In this document: piece by piece, positions 17,107-25,974 of the stretch
How the letters are laid out: each line of letters starts with the position of its first letter
Numbering within the stretch: position 1 is the first letter of the stretch
Assembly (NCBI RefSeq): GCF_001766835.1
Contig: NZ_LKEU01000024.1
Location: 1-64,000, forward strand
Direction of reading: 5' to 3'
DNA from: Acetobacterium wieringae
GTDB lineage: Bacteria > Bacillota > Clostridia > Eubacteriales > Eubacteriaceae
DNA: 64,000 nt
Program-made: the position numbers and the translations under genes
Notes under the pieces: generated by a model
Seen by the model: the letters and a program-made list of their open reading frames with translations, nothing else
Database searches by the model: none
Told to the model about the DNA's origin: nothing

Positions 17107-18064
17107 CCTTGGTATCGATACCAGTAATTATACAACTTCGGTTGCCTTGGTAGACGAAAATGAAAACATGATTTATAACAAGGGCATCCTATTGGAAGTG
17201 AAGTCAGGAGAAAGAGGGCTTCGTCAATCGGATGCCCTTTTTCAGCATGTCCACCATTTGCCGATACTCCTTCAGGAGTTGCCCCGGGGCCGGGAAATCG
17301 AGATTATCTGTTATTCTGAGCGTCCCCGACCACTGTCTGATTCCTATATGCCAGTTTTCCGTTCGGGAGAATCACTTGCGTGTTCGCTGGCCGGGGTATT
17401 GGGGATAGAACGGCTGGCGGTGAGCCATCAGGAGAATCATATTCGGGCGGCCATTTATGGGAGCGGATCCCCAGATTTGGAAGCGATCTTTTGTGCGGTT
17501 CATTTTTCTGGTGGCACATCGGAAATATTGCTGGTTGAAAAAAAGACGATTGGTTATAAGTGCGACATTATTGCAACGACCCGGGATCTCAATGCCGGGC
17601 AATTGGTTGATCGGGTTGGGGTTCTGATGGGATGTGATTTTCCGGCAGGTAAGGCGCTGGAAGTACTGGCAAACCAGGTGAATCCGGCATCCTTTAACAG
17701 TAATGTTTTTATTTCTTCAACCATGAAGGATCTGGATTTTCACTTTTCCGGACAGGAAAATCAGGCCCGCCGCCTTTTGGAAACTGGTGTGGAACCGCCG
17801 GTAGTCGCTTATCTGGTGCTTAAAGCCATTGCCAAAACGCTCTCTAAAGCCATTGGCGGTTTGGCAAAAAAATATCCATTTCAGTCGGTGCTTTTTTCTG
17901 GTGGTGTGATGTCCAATCAGATTATCAAAAAAATAGTGATTAACGAACTGCAAGCGACCGGACTGAAGCTTTATTTTTCGCCTGGGGAATATTCCCGGGA
18001 TAACGCCGCTGGCAATGCTCTGATGGGTATGGATTATTATAAACATGCGAGGTACAGTCAGTGA
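17093..18064 (+). CDS. TsaD/Kae1-like protein (ASKHA fold)
   Basis: The protein resembles TsaD, the t6A37 tRNA threonylcarbamoyltransferase, with the ATPase-fold start LGIDTSNYTTSVAL and the metal motif H-x3-H (VSHQENHIRAA). It differs from true TsaD in several blocks and in this nusB-xseA position, where Clostridia carry a paralogue of unknown role, so I do not name it tsaD. ATG 17093 lies 8 bases after AAGGA. The neighbours are coupled: it overlaps nusB, and xseA starts at its stop codon. Confidence 0.8.
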   Translation: MSALSLGIDTSNYTTSVALVDENENMIYNKGILLEVKSGERGLRQSDALFQHVHHLPILLQELPRGREIEIICYSERPRPLSDSYMPVFRSGESLACSLAGVLGIERLAVSHQENHIRAAIYGSGSPDLEAIFCAVHFSGGTSEILLVEKKTIGYKCDIIATTRDLNAGQLVDRVGVLMGCDFPAGKALEVLANQVNPASFNSNVFISSTMKDLDFHFSGQENQARRLLETGVEPPVVAYLVLKAIAKTLSKAIGGLAKKYPFQSVLFSGGVMSNQIIKKIVINELQATGLKLYFSPGEYSRDNAAGNALMGMDYYKHARYSQ

Positions 18065-19272
18065 TGAAGGCAAAAATTCTCAGCGTGTCTGAGGTTAATC
18101 AATATGTTAAAACGCTTTTGGAGTCCAATAGTCTGCTAAAAAATCTGATAATCCAGGGTGAACTTTCCAATGTCAAGCGGGCGGCTTCGGGACATTTGTA
18201 TTTTTCACTAAAGGATGCAGGTAGTAAAATTGATTGCGTGATGTTTAAAAATGTCGTTACGGGTCTTAAATTTCTGCCCAAAGAAGGTCTGAAGGTCACG
18301 CTTCGGGGGAGTCTGGGCGTGTATCTGCCCAGTGGTCAATACCAGATTACGGTACGTTCCATGGAACCCCAGGGATTGGGGGACTTGTTCCAGGCATACC
18401 TGGTATTAAAAGATGAACTGGCATCCAAAGGTTATTTTGATCGGGATCATAAAAAAAAGCTGCCAGAAATAATCAGCCGGGTAGGTCTGGTGACGTCACC
18501 GACAGGGGCGGCCATCAAAGATATAATTTCAATTATTAAACGCCGAAATCCGCTGATGGATATTGTCATTTATCCCAGTCTGGTTCAGGGTGACGAAGCG
18601 GCCGGAACGATAATTAAAGGGATTCAAGCCTTCAATACGGCCCGGTCTGTGGACGTGATTATTATCGGCCGGGGTGGCGGTTCCATCGAAGACCTCTGGG
18701 CATTTAATGATGAACGTCTGGCCAAAGCTATTTTTGAATCGGAGTTACCGATTGTTTCGGCGGTGGGGCATGAAATTGACTATACGATTGCCGATTTTGT
18801 GGCTGATTTACGAGCACCGACCCCTTCTGGAGCAGCAGAATTGGTAGCGGAAGAAACTCTGAGTATGATTCAGAACCTGGTTGCTCAAAAAAAAAGGCTG
18901 AGTCAGAGCATGGCAGCGACTATCGACAGAAACCGCCGACTGTTGTTGCAGATCAGAAAAGAGCTATTGCGTTATCGACCGCAGGAACGCATCGAAGAGA
19001 GACGTCTTTTTTTGGATATCATTAACGAACGGTTGGTTCGGGCGTTAATGGGGCAACTTAAAAGTGAGCGACAGCAATTGATCAATATTAAAACCCGGAT
19101 TGAAGCCATGAGTCCGGTAAATGTACTTAAAAAAGGCTATGTTCGGGTGACGGATAACTATGACAAGTCCGTTGTTTCGGTCGCCGGTTTACAGGTTGAT
19201 CAGCCGGTGACGCTCCACTTTGTGGACGGTCAGGCCAAAGCAAGGATTCAATCCACGAAGGAGACTAGATAA
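18061..19272 (+). CDS. xseA: Exodeoxyribonuclease VII large subunit
   Basis: XseA is the catalytic large subunit of exonuclease VII, which degrades single-stranded DNA from both ends. An N-terminal OB-fold (LIIQGELSNVKRAASGHLYFSLKD) is followed by the nuclease domain with GLVTSPTGAAIKDI, IIIGRGGGSIEDLWAFN and AVGHEIDYTIADFVADLRAPTPS, then a long coiled-coil region. The 403 residues are normal. The start is GTG 18061 or ATG 18064; GAGG 8 bases before 18061 favours the GTG. xseB follows with a one-base overlap. Confidence 0.96.
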   Translation: MMKAKILSVSEVNQYVKTLLESNSLLKNLIIQGELSNVKRAASGHLYFSLKDAGSKIDCVMFKNVVTGLKFLPKEGLKVTLRGSLGVYLPSGQYQITVRSMEPQGLGDLFQAYLVLKDELASKGYFDRDHKKKLPEIISRVGLVTSPTGAAIKDIISIIKRRNPLMDIVIYPSLVQGDEAAGTIIKGIQAFNTARSVDVIIIGRGGGSIEDLWAFNDERLAKAIFESELPIVSAVGHEIDYTIADFVADLRAPTPSGAAELVAEETLSMIQNLVAQKKRLSQSMAATIDRNRRLLLQIRKELLRYRPQERIEERRLFLDIINERLVRALMGQLKSERQQLINIKTRIEAMSPVNVLKKGYVRVTDNYDKSVVSVAGLQVDQPVTLHFVDGQAKARIQSTKETR

Positions 19273-19490
19273 TGGCAGTTAAAAAACTGAAAACAAAAAT
19301 GAATCGTTTGGAGGCCATTGCCGAATTATTGGAAGGTGATGAGCTGGAAATCGAAGCATCCATGAAGCTTTTTGAAGAAGGAATGAAGCTCATTAATGAG
19401 TGTAACGCAGATTTGGACACCCTGGAAGGAAAAATAACCATCATGATTGATGGCGAAGAAAAAGAATTCGAGGGGAGTTTGGAGGTATGA
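19272..19490 (+). CDS. xseB: Exodeoxyribonuclease VII small subunit
   Basis: The 72-residue helical subunit binds XseA in several copies. It shows the family block NRLEAIAELLEGDELEIEAS and FEEGMKLINECNADLDTLEGKI. The ATG overlaps the xseA stop, and ispA overlaps its end by 4 bases, so translation is coupled through the operon. Confidence 0.94.
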   Translation: MAVKKLKTKMNRLEAIAELLEGDELEIEASMKLFEEGMKLINECNADLDTLEGKITIMIDGEEKEFEGSLEV

Positions 19491-20383
19491 GTGGGTTCAA
19501 AATTCAGCTAAGGGATCGGGTAGCAAGAATCAATGAGGAGCTTGGAAAAGTTTTTCAACAGAATCTGGATACACCAGAAGTAATTATCGAAGCCATGAAA
19601 TATAGCCTGTTTGCCGGAGGAAAAAGACTGCGTCCGATGTTAATGATGGAAACCTGCCAGGCTCTTGAAGGGGATGTAGAGGTAATCAAGCCGCTGGCCA
19701 TGGGGATTGAGATGATCCATACCTATTCGTTGATCCATGATGATTTGCCAGCCATGGACAATGATGATCTGAGACGGGGCAAGCCGACTAATCATAAGGT
19801 GTATGGCGATGCCATGGCCATTCTGGCTGGAGACGGGCTGTTGAATTATGCAGTTGAAATCATGCTACAGGGCACCCAGGGACTTACGGGAAGAGCGTTG
19901 ACAAATTATCTTTGTGCCATGAAATGTATCATGGGGGCTTCCGGTATTCTGGGAATGATTGGCGGTCAGGTGGCCGATATCCTCAGTGAAGACAAGGTTA
20001 TCGGGCTCGATGAAATGGACTATATCCATTTGCACAAGACGGCGGCCTTGCTGGAAGCCTGTGTCCAAAGTGGCTGTATTATCGCCGAAGCTGAACCAGC
20101 CACCCAGGGACGACTGATCAGCTATAGTCACCGAATTGGGTTGGCTTTTCAGATTGTTGATGACATTCTGGATATTGAAGGTAATGAGGCCGATCTGGGC
20201 AAACCCATCGGTAGTGACGAGAAAAATCATAAATCCACCTTTGTGTCACTCTACGGGTTGGAGGCTTCAAAAATCAGGGTTGACGAGTTGGAAGCGGAAG
20301 CCATCGAACTGCTTAGACCAATTGGCGAACGGACTGTTTTTCTTCAGGAATTAGCCAGCTATATCTGCCATCGCCGAAAATGA
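19487..20383 (+). CDS. ispA: Polyprenyl synthetase (farnesyl/geranyl diphosphate synthase)
   Basis: It condenses isopentenyl diphosphate with allylic diphosphates. Both aspartate-rich motifs are present: DDLPAMDNDDLRRG (first) and DDILDIEG (second), as well as FAGGKRLRPML. Residues before the first motif suit a short-chain C10-C15 product, but chain length cannot be set from sequence by eye. In many Clostridia dxs follows ispA; here a 90-base gap leads straight to tlyA. Confidence 0.93.
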   Translation: MSGFKIQLRDRVARINEELGKVFQQNLDTPEVIIEAMKYSLFAGGKRLRPMLMMETCQALEGDVEVIKPLAMGIEMIHTYSLIHDDLPAMDNDDLRRGKPTNHKVYGDAMAILAGDGLLNYAVEIMLQGTQGLTGRALTNYLCAMKCIMGASGILGMIGGQVADILSEDKVIGLDEMDYIHLHKTAALLEACVQSGCIIAEAEPATQGRLISYSHRIGLAFQIVDDILDIEGNEADLGKPIGSDEKNHKSTFVSLYGLEASKIRVDELEAEAIELLRPIGERTVFLQELASYICHRRK

Positions 20384-20473
20384 AATCCAAGTTTTTAGAA
20401 TCACTCCAAAAGATGTTTAAGTTGGTTAAAAGATAATTGGAAAAAGGAAACAGACCCATGAAAAGAGGAAAAA

Positions 20474-21301
20474 TTGAAAGAACGTTTAGATAAATTATTG
20501 GTGAGCCTGAATTATTTTGATACCCGGGAGCGGGCTAAAAAAGCCATTATGGCCGGGTTAGTTCAGGTCAATGACCAGGTCAGGGACAAGGCTGGCGATC
20601 TGGTGGACACTGAGGCGATGATTCAGGTCAAGGGTAGCGATCTGCCTTATGTCAGTCGGGGCGGTTTAAAACTGGAAAAGGGACTGGCAGTCTTTGATCT
20701 GGAGGTGGCAGGAAAAGCCTTTATCGATATTGGCTCATCCACCGGAGGTTTTACCGATTGCTTGCTACAAAATGGTGCTACAAAGGTGTACGCAGTCGAT
20801 GTCGGTTATGGACAGCTGGACTGGAAGTTGCGCACCGATTCCCGGGTTGTTTCCATGGAACGAACCAATTTTCGCTATTTGACAACCGAGAATATTTCAG
20901 AACTGGTCGATGGTACCGTGATGGATGTCTCATTTATTTCAATAACCAAATTGATTCCGGCGATCAAATTGTTTATGAAACCTGGAGCTCGGGGGATCTG
21001 GTTGATTAAGCCGCAATTCGAAGCAGGACGGGAAAGAATTGGTAAAAACGGTGTTATCCGGGATAAAAAGGTGCATGAATCGATTTTGCTTGAAGTGATG
21101 ACTGCCATCGAAAAGCAGGGATTTTTGATCAAAGGTCTGGACTTTTCTCCGATACAGGGGCCTAAAGGCAATATTGAGTTTTTAGTTTTTGTTGAAAATA
21201 CCGAACCCGAGATTGAGGGAAACTGGGCATCACTGATTCATCAAGTGGTAACCATCGCCCATGAAAGTTGCAAAAAAAAGAAAGAACCCCAGGACGAATA
21301 G
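20474..21301 (+). CDS. tlyA: TlyA family rRNA (2'-O-cytidine) methyltransferase
   Basis: The protein has an N-terminal S4 RNA-binding domain (KERLDKLLVSLNYFDTRERAKKAIMAG, ending near residue 65) and an FtsJ-like methyltransferase domain (AFIDIGSSTGGFTDCLLQNGA). TlyA methylates cytidines in 16S and in some species 23S rRNA, and was once called haemolysin A. The start is TTG 20474, with GAGG 5 bases ahead. An ATG 16 bases upstream opens only an 11-codon out-of-frame peptide. Confidence 0.93.
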   Translation: MKERLDKLLVSLNYFDTRERAKKAIMAGLVQVNDQVRDKAGDLVDTEAMIQVKGSDLPYVSRGGLKLEKGLAVFDLEVAGKAFIDIGSSTGGFTDCLLQNGATKVYAVDVGYGQLDWKLRTDSRVVSMERTNFRYLTTENISELVDGTVMDVSFISITKLIPAIKLFMKPGARGIWLIKPQFEAGRERIGKNGVIRDKKVHESILLEVMTAIEKQGFLIKGLDFSPIQGPKGNIEFLVFVENTEPEIEGNWASLIHQVVTIAHESCKKKKEPQDE

Positions 21302-21314
21302 GATGTGAGTACGA

Positions 21315-22187
21315 TTGGAAGCTGAATTTAAAAACTTTAAGGAAATCGGTATTTATCTCAACATGGATAAGCCGGACAGCCCTGCTTTGGCAGAAAAATG
21401 CATCGGTTATCTAATCCAGCACGGCTTTAAAATAGCCCTACTGGAAGGCCAGATAAAATATCCCCATGAATGTGTTATTTATTATCCTAAAAACCTTTTT
21501 TACCGAAAGCCGGATTGTATTCTGGTGCTGGGCGGGGATGGCACGCTTTTATTTGTAGCACGGAAAGTTTGTTTTTATTCGATACCAATTTTTGGCATTA
21601 ATCTGGGTAAATTGGGTTTTCTTACCGAAGGCGAGGCGGGTAATTATGAAGAGGCGCTTAAGAATTTAACTTCTGGAGATTATTACATCGAAGAACGGAT
21701 GATGTTAAGTTGCAGCATCAAAAAAGAAAATGAAAGCGCCTGCTTTTATATGGCATTAAACGATGTTCTGGTTAAGAGTCGGGGCTTTCGAATGATGGAT
21801 ATTGAAGCCCGGGCTAACGGCTCAACCATTGACAAATTTCGGGCTGATGGGTTGATTATCGCCACTCCCACCGGATCCACCGGTTATTCTTTGGCTGCTG
21901 GAGGGCCAGTGGTGTCACCCCAGGCGAGAGTGATGATTCTTAACCCGATCTGTCCCCATCGACTTCATGACCGATCTTATATTTTGCCGGAGGATGAGGT
22001 CATCAAACTGGAATTCGGAGATCGTGAAAAAGACATTATGGTTACCTTTGATGGACAGACCACCGTTTCGATTTCACCACAAGATGCGGTTAAGGTCAAA
22101 AAGGCCACCTATTGCACCCGGTTGATTCGGCTCAACCAGATGAGCAGTTATGACCGGCTACGAATCAAGCTTTCCAGTGAGTATTAA
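21315..22187 (+). CDS. nadK: NAD kinase
   Basis: NadK phosphorylates NAD to NADP. The catalytic GGDGTLL motif (LVLGGDGTLLFVARKV), the NE/ND-type position (MALNDVLV) and TPTGSTGYSLAAGGPVV are intact in 290 residues. The start is TTG 21315, 14 bases after tlyA, giving an N-terminus (EIGIYLNMDKPDS) like clostridial homologues; AGGA lies rather far upstream, so the start is less certain than the gene. Confidence 0.95.
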   Translation: MEAEFKNFKEIGIYLNMDKPDSPALAEKCIGYLIQHGFKIALLEGQIKYPHECVIYYPKNLFYRKPDCILVLGGDGTLLFVARKVCFYSIPIFGINLGKLGFLTEGEAGNYEEALKNLTSGDYYIEERMMLSCSIKKENESACFYMALNDVLVKSRGFRMMDIEARANGSTIDKFRADGLIIATPTGSTGYSLAAGGPVVSPQARVMILNPICPHRLHDRSYILPEDEVIKLEFGDREKDIMVTFDGQTTVSISPQDAVKVKKATYCTRLIRLNQMSSYDRLRIKLSSEY

Positions 22188-22263
22188 AAAATCAAAAGGC
22201 AAAAATAACTAACACGACAACAGGTGGCGATCTTGACAAACTTTGGAGAAAGAAGGGAAAGAC

Positions 22264-22713
22264 ATGAAAGTATCGAGACAATTAAAAATTATTGAAATCA
22301 TTGAAAATAATCTCATCGAAACTCAGGAAGAGTTGGCCCAGGCATTGAAAGATGCCGGGTTTCCGGTAACCCAGGCCACCATCTCCCGAGATATTAAAGA
22401 ATTGAAGCTGATCAAAGTGAGCAGTCACGATGGTATTCAGCACTATGCCCCATTAAAGGACATTGGTACTATTTATAATGAACGGGTTACGGCAGTTTTT
22501 AAGGAGTCGGTGCTTACGATTGACTATGTGGAAAACACCATTGTCCTGAGAACCCTGCCAGCCATGGCCCAGGCAGCGGCTCTGGCCATTGACTCAATGG
22601 ATTGGAGTGAGATTGTTGGAACCATTGCCGGAGATGATACCATTTTTGTGTTGGTTCGCAATCGGGATATGGTTGGAGAAATTGTCGGTAAATTTAAAAA
22701 GTTGATGAAATAG
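22264..22713 (+). CDS. argR: Arginine repressor ArgR
   Basis: ArgR is the arginine-sensing hexameric regulator. The N-terminal winged helix (KVSRQLKIIEIIENNLIETQ, TQATISRDIKELKLIKV) and the C-terminal arginine-binding domain (GTIAGDDTIFVLVR) are complete in 149 residues. ATG 22264 follows AAGGGA at 6 bases; an upstream TTG at 22243 lacks a ribosome site. Its place between nadK and recN is conserved in Firmicutes. Likely targets in this window are the argGH and argCJBD promoters near 33.8 kb. Confidence 0.95.
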   Translation: MKVSRQLKIIEIIENNLIETQEELAQALKDAGFPVTQATISRDIKELKLIKVSSHDGIQHYAPLKDIGTIYNERVTAVFKESVLTIDYVENTIVLRTLPAMAQAAALAIDSMDWSEIVGTIAGDDTIFVLVRNRDMVGEIVGKFKKLMK

Positions 22714-22723
22714 GGAGGGACTG

Positions 22724-24463
22724 ATGCTGAGAAATCTTGTTGTTAACGACTATGCGCTGATTGATCATCTGGTGGTGGATTTTCATCCAGGTCTCAATGT
22801 GATCACCGGAGAAACCGGAGCCGGAAAATCCATTGTCATTGACGCTTTGACATTGGTTCTGGGTAACCGCGGTAATAAGACCAACATCCGTCAGGGCAAG
22901 GGCAAGATGACGGTACAGGGACTTTTTGATGTCAGTGACCAGCCAGCTCTGATTCAAAAATGCGAAGCATATGGTATCCCCATGGAGGATGGTCAGTTGA
23001 TTTTAATCCGTGAAATCGATGATCGGGGTCGTAATATTTGCCGCGCCAATGGTCTGATTATCACCGTCACCCAATTAAAAGCAATCGGTGATGAGCTCAT
23101 TGATATCCACGGCCAGCATGAACATCAATCCTTGTTCAAAAGGGAGAATCATCGCCAGCTACTGGATGCCTTCGGCGGCGAAAAAAGCCGAAAATATCGA
23201 GATCAGATAGCTGCTGCGGCAGGCGAGATTAAACGGATTCACGAGTTGATTGCAGAATTGGAAACAAATGAACGTGAGTTGGAGCGAGAAAAAGAAGCCT
23301 TGCAGTTTGAAATCAATGAAATTGAAGCGGCGGCTCTTGTTGTTGGTGAAGATGAAGAACTGGAAGGGGAAAAACGGATTCTGGAAAACCGGGAACGTCT
23401 TTTTACACACACCAGCAGAGCCTATGAATTGCTAAGAGGAGAAAACGCCGAGCAGCCCCCGATTCTTGATGCCCTTAGTCTACTGGCGGCAAGTATGACT
23501 GAAATTGCCAAAATAGACACAAGTTTTGAGGAACGTCTGGAGACGGTTAATGGCATTTTAAGTGAAACAGAAAATCTTTCGTTTGAAATCCGTTCATATC
23601 TCGAAGATATGGAGTACAGCTTGGGTGATTTGGATGAGATTGAAACCCGACTAAGCATCATTGCCAAGTTGAAGCGGAAGTATGGTCATGATATTACCGA
23701 AATTCTTTGCTACGCCAGAGAGAGCAGCATTCGTTTAAAAAACCTGTTGAATCGGGATGAAAATCTGCAGAAATATTATCAGGAATTAAGCGGTCTTCAA
23801 GATAATTATAATAAGATCAGTAATAATCTCTATCAATTGCGTTTAAAAACAGCCAGTGCGCTGAAAAAGGCCCTTGAGAATGAGTTGGCGGAGTTAGCTA
23901 TGGAAAAGACTCAGGTTGAGATTTCAGTGGAACATGATCCGGAGCGGGTCAGTGTCCATGGTCAGGATCTGGTGGAGTTTTTAATATCTGTCAACCCGGG
24001 TCAGGCACCCAAACCACTCGGGAAGGTGGCCTCAGGAGGGGAAATATCCCGAATTATGCTGAGTTTAAAAAGTATTTTCGGAAATCTGGATGCCATTGAA
24101 ACGATGGTGTTCGACGAAATTGATACCGGGATCAGCGGTCGAACTGCCCAGGTGGTAGCCGAAAAAATTCAGGCCCTCAGTGTTACGCCACCCAGAGGCC
24201 GACAGATTATTTGCATTACCCATCTGCCCCAGATTGCGGCGATGTCCGACCAGCATTTTATGGTGCAAAAGCTTGCGCAGAATGAGGGGGTAGAGGTACG
24301 ATTTTTACCCTTGGATGAAAAGGGTAAAAAAGAGGAGCTTTCCCGAATGCTGGGCGGCGCAGAAGTAACCCGAAAAACCTGGGAACATGCCCAGGAAATG
24401 CTGGAATTAAGCCAAAAAATAAAAAAATCGAAAAAAAGTAAAGAAGACAAAATATTATCTTAA
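22724..24463 (+). CDS. recN: DNA repair protein RecN
   Basis: RecN is an SMC-like ATPase acting early in double-strand break repair. It has Walker A GETGAGKSIVIDAL near the N-terminus, two long coiled-coil arms (about residues 155-380) and the C-terminal ABC signature KVASGGEISRIMLSLK with Walker B MVFDEIDTGISG. The length of 579 residues is slightly above average. AGGGAGG lies 5 bases before ATG 22724. It ends the cluster; a new promoter overlaps its stop codon. Confidence 0.96.
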   Translation: MLRNLVVNDYALIDHLVVDFHPGLNVITGETGAGKSIVIDALTLVLGNRGNKTNIRQGKGKMTVQGLFDVSDQPALIQKCEAYGIPMEDGQLILIREIDDRGRNICRANGLIITVTQLKAIGDELIDIHGQHEHQSLFKRENHRQLLDAFGGEKSRKYRDQIAAAAGEIKRIHELIAELETNERELEREKEALQFEINEIEAAALVVGEDEELEGEKRILENRERLFTHTSRAYELLRGENAEQPPILDALSLLAASMTEIAKIDTSFEERLETVNGILSETENLSFEIRSYLEDMEYSLGDLDEIETRLSIIAKLKRKYGHDITEILCYARESSIRLKNLLNRDENLQKYYQELSGLQDNYNKISNNLYQLRLKTASALKKALENELAELAMEKTQVEISVEHDPERVSVHGQDLVEFLISVNPGQAPKPLGKVASGGEISRIMLSLKSIFGNLDAIETMVFDEIDTGISGRTAQVVAEKIQALSVTPPRGRQIICITHLPQIAAMSDQHFMVQKLAQNEGVEVRFLPLDEKGKKEELSRMLGGAEVTRKTWEHAQEMLELSQKIKKSKKSKEDKILS

Positions 24464-24488
24464 CATTTGATTGGTTATTAGATAGAAT
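24460..24488 (+). promoter_or_regulatory. Promoter of pduL
   Basis: TTAACA (24460-24465), a 17-base spacer and TAGAAT (24483-24488) overlap the recN stop. An AAGGAG ribosome site and the TTG start of the next gene follow. Confidence 0.55.
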
Positions 24489-24527
24489 AAAGATTGTTAA
24501 AAATATATTTATTTAAGGAGATATAAA

Positions 24528-25097
24528 TTGGAAAGAAAAGTACCCATCGGGTTGTCTAACAAACACATTCATGTATCACAGGCAGATTTAGAGGTATTAT
24601 TTGGTAAAGGCTACCAATTAACACCAATGAAAGATTTATCACAACCAGGTCAATATGCCGCCGAAGAAAAAGTAGATGTGGTTGGACCAAAAGGAACTTT
24701 AAAAGGAATTCGTATTTTGGGACCCGTTCGACCAGAAACCCAATTGGAAGTTTCTGTTGGCGATGGTTTCTGTTTAGGGATTCAAGCACCACTTCGTAAT
24801 TCCGGCGATATTGCAGATACGCCTGGCGTTAAAATTGTCGGACCAGCTGGCGAAGTCGAAATTGCTAAAGGTGCCATCGTTGCAGCCCGACACATTCATA
24901 TGAGTCCAGAAGAAGGCGCAGCATTTGGCTTGAAAGACAAAGATATTGTTTCGGTAAAATTAGATGGACCTCGAGGTTTGATTTTTGACAATGTCCTGGT
25001 ACGGGTTCACCCAGAATTTAAATTAGACATGCATCTTGATGTTGAAGAAGGAAATGCTGCCGGAGCTAAAAACGGTCAATTGGCAACAATTCTTTAA
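24528..25097 (+). CDS. pduL: PduL-type phosphate acyltransferase
   Basis: PduL interconverts acyl-CoA and acyl-phosphate and is unrelated to the Pta fold. The two-barrel family is marked by its metal-binding histidines in NKHIHVS (near residue 10) and ARHIHMS (near residue 124), both present. There is no N-terminal encapsulation extension and no microcompartment gene nearby, so it is probably the housekeeping phosphotransacetylase that makes acetyl phosphate for ATP synthesis, as in other acetogens that use PduL. Acetate kinase is not adjacent. The start is TTG 24528. Codon use differs visibly from its neighbours (more A/T-ending, few rare codons), as in highly expressed genes. Confidence 0.92.
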   Translation: MERKVPIGLSNKHIHVSQADLEVLFGKGYQLTPMKDLSQPGQYAAEEKVDVVGPKGTLKGIRILGPVRPETQLEVSVGDGFCLGIQAPLRNSGDIADTPGVKIVGPAGEVEIAKGAIVAARHIHMSPEEGAAFGLKDKDIVSVKLDGPRGLIFDNVLVRVHPEFKLDMHLDVEEGNAAGAKNGQLATIL

Positions 25098-25099
25098 TT

Positions 25100-25885
25100 A
25101 TGATTGCACCAAACCCAATCGCATTTACTGCATTTGGCTTTGATGTCAGGTGGTATGGGGTTTTAATTGCCTCGGCATTACTGATCGGATTGTTCATCGG
25201 GATAAAACGGGCACCCAAATATGGGCTTGATCCTGAGATCATTATGGATTTCTTTTTGTATATGACCCCAGCGGTGATCATCGGAGCCCGACTTTATTAT
25301 GTCATCTTCAGTTATGACTATTATCTGGCCCATCCGGAAGAAATCATTGCGACCTGGCATGGTGGGTTGGCTATTCATGGCGGCATTATTGCTGGAATCA
25401 TTGTGGCTATTATCTTGTGTCGGGTTAAAAAGATCAGTTTTTTTGCGCTGGCCGATGTTTTGATACCGGCGCTGCCCTTAGGTCAGGCGATTGGGCGCTG
25501 GGGGAATTATTTCAATCAGGAAGCCTATGGTTCGCAAACCGATTTGCCCTGGGCCATTACGGTCAATGATGCTGCTCTGGGAATCATCAGGGTGCACCCG
25601 ACTTTTCTGTATGAATCGGTCTGGAATCTGCTGGTTTTTGGTTTTATCTTTTTCTATGAAGACAAAATTAAAAAGGTCGACGGCGAATTACTTTTTGTCT
25701 ATCTTGGCCTGTATTCCATCGGGCGTTTTTTCATTGAAGGCCTGAGAACCGACAGCTTGATGTTTATGGGGCTGAGAACTGCTCAACTGATCAGTTTGGC
25801 ATTGGTGGCAATAGGCATCGGCGGGCTTTGGTATTTGCGCAAAAATGAAGATCGCTTTGTGAATTCGATGATTAGAAAAAAATAA
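25100..25885 (+). CDS. lgt: Prolipoprotein diacylglyceryl transferase
   Basis: Lgt adds diacylglycerol to the lipobox cysteine of lipoprotein precursors in the membrane. The 261 residues hold about seven hydrophobic segments and the essential motifs WHGGLAIHGG and GRWGNYFNQEAYG. It starts 2 bases after the pduL stop and so appears to be co-transcribed with it. One substrate in this window would be the ABC substrate-binding lipoprotein at 51.3 kb. Confidence 0.95.
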   Translation: MIAPNPIAFTAFGFDVRWYGVLIASALLIGLFIGIKRAPKYGLDPEIIMDFFLYMTPAVIIGARLYYVIFSYDYYLAHPEEIIATWHGGLAIHGGIIAGIIVAIILCRVKKISFFALADVLIPALPLGQAIGRWGNYFNQEAYGSQTDLPWAITVNDAALGIIRVHPTFLYESVWNLLVFGFIFFYEDKIKKVDGELLFVYLGLYSIGRFFIEGLRTDSLMFMGLRTAQLISLALVAIGIGGLWYLRKNEDRFVNSMIRKK

Positions 25886-25901
25886 TTTTAGTACTAAGAT
25901 A

Positions 25902-25942
25902 AAAAGACTATCAGCGATAAACGGATAGTCTTTTGTCTTTTT
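25902..25942 (+). terminator. Bidirectional terminator between lgt and yifB
   Basis: AAAAGACTATC (25902-25912) and GATAGTCTTTT (25924-25934) form an 11-bp perfect stem with T-rich tracts on both strands, serving the converging genes. Confidence 0.85.
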
Positions 25943-25974
25943 TGCACAGCGAGACGCAACATCGATTGCCGACA

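Noticed and set aside
17093..18064. Naming this gene tsaD
   Set aside because: It has the H-x3-H motif but diverges from true TsaD and sits in the known paralogue position between nusB and xseA, so the function is left open.
20458..20493. Short ATG frame overlapping the tlyA start as a leader peptide
   Set aside because: Eleven codons with no recognisable bias; the overlap with the tlyA ribosome site seems accidental.
24528..25097. Microcompartment locus around pduL
   Set aside because: No shell-protein genes and no encapsulation peptide are present; the neighbours are recN and lgt.
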